The position numbers and the translations under genes were made by a program. The notes under the pieces were generated by a model, which did no database searches, was not told the DNA's origin, and saw only the letters and a list, made by a program, of their open reading frames with translations. Shown piece after piece: positions 60,851-64,000 of a stretch of DNA of 64,000 nt. Source of the stretch: Eunapius fragilis (Eukaryota > Porifera > Demospongiae > Spongillida > Spongillidae). The first letter of the stretch is position 1; every line of letters begins with the position of its first letter. The DNA lies in assembly GCA_963681505.1 (NCBI GenBank), contig OY811973.1:8281263-8345262 (forward strand), in the 5' to 3' direction.

Positions 60851-63180
60851 GTACACTGTGGAAAATCGAAGTTTACAGTACCGTATAACGCATGAATTAT
60901 TTTGATATACACGCGCAATACACTCGTGTACGCATGTTATACACGCAAGGTGCATGGATACTATATACGCTGCATTTTTGTATAACAATATAGAATACAC
61001 ATGCAGTATAGCGTATGTATAACATGAGTATGGTGTGTATTCGCGTACGTATAACATGAGTACCCGGTGTATAACTAGGAGAATTCTATTGTGGTTACAT
61101 ATGTTGTTTCAACCGATTCCGCAGATACTTGTTTACACTGTCCGGACATTACATGGCTACACATACCGCTTTCTTCAACCCACTTATTCTGGTGTATTCA
61201 GCCCGCCTTTTTTTGTTCACTTGACTCGCATTCTTCAGGATTTTAATTACAATATACAATACACATTGCCAAACAAAAAAGAGTGTAATGTTCACAGAAG
61301 CGCACAAGGCGTAGGCGGCGATCGGAGAGCCCAGAACACGCGTTGCTTATTCAGCCTCTGATGAGTATTTTGAGTGGCTTTCCCAAAGCTGCAGTAAAGT
61401 AAAACAAACTTTGGCAGGCGAGTAAATATAAAAACGTACTTGAAGTTCCCTGCGCTGCAGCTTGCATGATCACGCGGAGGACGCAGCTGCTAGGAGACTA
61501 TGTCGAAATCATTGCCAATTTCCATGGATATGTATAAGAGCAAAAGCAAAGTTTTAATATGACGGTTCAAACGACCACTTACGCGATGGTTCAGGTGTTT
61601 CATATGGCATTCCAACGAGGGGGATGTACCCCTTCTCTGATTAATGCAACAGGCATAACTCACATGCGCAACAAATAGAAAAAAAACATGCTAACCTTTG
61701 GGTTACCACCTTTTGTTCTACCGAGTGACACAGCAAGTTACTCCTTTCCTTTTGCGCGTGAAACAGGTTAAGAAACATAAGCAAACAGAGCAACGTCCAA
61801 CGATTGATTTGCGGCATGCCTTTTTCAGCACTCGAGGCATCACAAGTAGAAGCATGTGACTCAAAGCTCGTAGAAGTAAATCTGAATGTGTCACACAACC
61901 TAGATCACATAATTTACGCACGCAAATAAGTATACGAAGAGGACATACGAATAGTACATTACCGTGTTGGTAGAGGTCATACCTCGCAAAGGAACAAAGC
62001 AGAAAAATGATCGAGATAAGTTACCGAGTCCTGTTCAGGTCTAAGACCAGCCATGCAAGGAGAGTCACCAGCCATTTTTGCGCGCCAAAATCATAAATTC
62101 GTATATAGACAGTAAAATTGAAAGGCCCAGGGTCTGTTACGAGCATTTGAGTATCATCCTATTTTGAAGGGTTAATTTATAAATCCGCCCACTATCACAC
62201 ACACACACGCACACTATACCGTATATGACATGTTCGAGACAATATTGTCATATTGTAAACAACCAGTATAGATCTATGTATAGAAATATTTGCTTCACCG
62301 CATTATTATTCAGACATGCAGGGCTCTATGTTGACTCAGCTAGTTTCTTTCACACAAAGGTATACGAACAATATTATCAATTACGACGGGCACGCTTGGA
62401 GGCATTAATTTGCTATACCCTCTTAGTCTTTAAACTGCCGTTGCTTCACGGCTCGCTGAATGCGGAAAAACTACTCTGATGTTCTTCCTTCACTGAATCG
62501 GGCTATATCACAAGTGGGTCTGTATCCAACCTTGTGTTGTAAGAAAAGAGGGCGTGGCATCATAAGAACGAGGCATGACAACATATACAGCTTGTAAAGT
62601 TAATAACCCAGTCTATATCATTCCTGAGTCACCAGTGATTCGACTGGCCATACCCAATTCAAGCTATAAAGCACGTTCAAATTTATACTTCGCTTAAATC
62701 TGAGTCCTTTGAGCCCAACTATAAAAATAGAAACAGGCTCGACTCAGGTCGCGATGATCTGCAGCATAAATGAACGTGGCGGCCGGTATAGCATGATCGG
62801 AGTTCTGATTTCTGACTATACAAGTAACATGTATATTGAAGAGTACAATCGGATCGATATACATACATATGTTATGCGCGAAGCATGGATTTGCGCAATC
62901 CAGGGATTGCCCTGCGCAAACCCTGGATCCATGGTTTGTTTGCGCAATCTCGAGATTGCACCAACGTATTGACGTAATCAGTTGCATTTCGAATTAAAGG
63001 ACTGAAGCTATTACGAAGTTACAACTTGTATCGTACCGTTCAGAATACACATTGATAACAGTCTCTTGGTCTCCAAGCTGTTTGGGCTATTTAAACACCA
63101 CACGCTGTGTACAGCTACTTCATCAACCAACTGTGAGTTGCTAGGCGTTATTTAGAGCGGATCGGTTATATGCGATATGG
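60851..63180. other. No gene recognised
   Basis: The segment 60860-61080 is rich in TATACACGC/GCGTATA half-palindromes. A minus-strand frame near 61641-61921 and a + frame near 62225-62479 match nothing I know. At 62880-62960 short inverted GCGCAATC/GATTGCGC motifs cluster (TTTGCGCAATC twice, CTGCGCAAACC once). Part of this stretch must hold the promoter of the next gene. Confidence 0.5.
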
Positions 63181-64000
63181 ATGCTCATGCAAAAGGACAC
63201 CTTCCAGACGTTTTTGGTGGATTCATTCTTGTCAGGGAAGAAACCTGGCAGTAAAGTAATAACAAGAGCAAAGGGCAACAAGATCGTTGCGCTTTTGAAA
63301 GGGACTTGTAACGATAGTGATCATCATTTGAAATTTTGGGTAAAATCACGCAAATTTTCCCTAATGTCCTATTCTGCGCTTGGTCTGTCGGATGTGCTTT
63401 GCTTGCCTGCCAGAAAAAAGGTGAGCATTAGAAAAATGTGATAAGTATTTTTTACTTGTACTTGTTTTTTCTGTGTTAACCATACAGGATTGTAGTGACA
63501 CCACCGTGCTTAGCCACGTTAGAAGAGTGGCTTATGTTGAAGACTTCTTTGAGATACTTCACAGGGTGCATTGCCAAGAGCGAGGTCATGTGGGCTACAA
63601 AAAAACTCTTGCAGAGGTATTCTGGTAGAATTTGTTTCATGAATTTTATACAGTATAATAAAGTATGGTTTTTACAATTACAGATTTCGGCATGCTATGA
63701 GTGTCTTCCACGGTCAGCTGTACAGAAGTTTGTGAGCCTGTGCCCCCTTTGCAGTACTCAAAAAGTACAGCACAATCAAGCACCCCTGAAACCCATCATT
63801 GCATCAGGATTTATGAGTAGAGGTCAGGTGAGTTACACTTTATGCACAGCAAAACAAAGTTGACAGTGGTGTTTAACAAGCTAGGTAGAACTAATAGACA
63901 TGCGCCACCGACCTGATGGACCGTATAATTGGATAGGACACTACATCGACCATTGGTCTAAATTCCATGTACTATTATTTGCCCTTCAGAGGAAGAGTAG
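63181..64000 (+). CDS. KRBA2-like integrase gene, 5' part, runs off the window
   Basis: Exons 63181-63420, 63488-63616, 63684-63827 and 63885 to the end join in phase 0 at every junction. Exon 1 encodes FKRW-like KFWVKSRKFSLMSYSALGL. Exon 2 gives HRVHCQERGHVGYKKTLAE and exon 3 CPLCSTQKV, together an HHCC-type zinc-binding module of integrases. APLKPIIASGFMSRGQ follows. Exon 4 gives VELIDMRHRPDGPYNWIGHY and IDHWSKFHVL, where the Asp residues fit the first acidic positions of the DDE core. This order is shared by KRAB-A domain-containing protein 2-like proteins and related transposon integrases. The rest lies outside. It could be a domesticated gene or an active mobile element. Confidence 0.75.

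Noticed and set aside
61641-61921. Cysteine-rich minus-strand frames as a secreted peptide
   Set aside because: Two overlapping frames compete, and neither has a convincing signal peptide or splice context.

Overview
The window is eukaryotic nuclear DNA, most likely from an early-branching animal such as a sponge. It has intron-rich host genes (GT..AG introns, phases that join exactly), very abundant AC/GT microsatellites, long poly(dG) tracts, many minisatellites, and transposon protein families that I associate with sponge and cnidarian genomes. The phylum is an inference; no ribosomal or mitochondrial marker is present.

Region 1 (1-21.4 kb) holds host genes. An intronless, GC-rich multi-pass membrane protein lies at 982-1911 (-). 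A 12-exon TMCC-family coiled-coil protein with a C-terminal membrane anchor occupies 2412-6534 (-). Head to head with it, across a 394-bp shared promoter region, a roughly 21-exon lipin (phosphatidate phosphatase) gene runs from 6929 to 21398 (+). Lipin introns are filled with minisatellites, poly-G tracts and two antisense retroelement remnants. Both proteins of the pair are expected to act at the ER membrane, one in lipid synthesis and one in ER organisation, which fits a shared control region but does not prove it.

Region 2 (21.4-33 kb) is the first part of a DUF4419 gene array. Copy 1 is truncated at its 5' end. Copy 2 is split by a complete 4.5-kb P-element-like transposon with 35-bp terminal inverted repeats, a 7-bp target duplication and two convergent genes. 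Copy 3 is intact. Spacers of about 1.2 kb downstream of copies 1 and 2 are near-identical, so the array grew by tandem duplication.

Region 3 (33-43 kb) is repeat-rich. It contains a foldback MITE, a 1.6-kb (GAA)n tract between duplicated flanks, a decayed LINE reverse-transcriptase tail, a decayed C2H2-type transposon gene and a palindromic MITE.

Region 4 (43-61 kb) is a segmental duplication carrying DUF4419 copy 4 (intact) and copy 5 (broken). Each has upstream a 1.25-kb foldback element with a hAT-like MITE nested inside. Copy 5 is split by a 3.17-kb near-perfect palindrome flanked by GGATCC, and again by an 8.4-kb insertion holding WD40-gene and LINE fragments.

Region 5 (61-64 kb) is mostly empty and ends in the first four exons of a KRBA2-like integrase gene that runs off the window.

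The most unusual content is the DUF4419 array with its mosaic copies and nested insertions. I found no CRISPR array, tRNA or rRNA.
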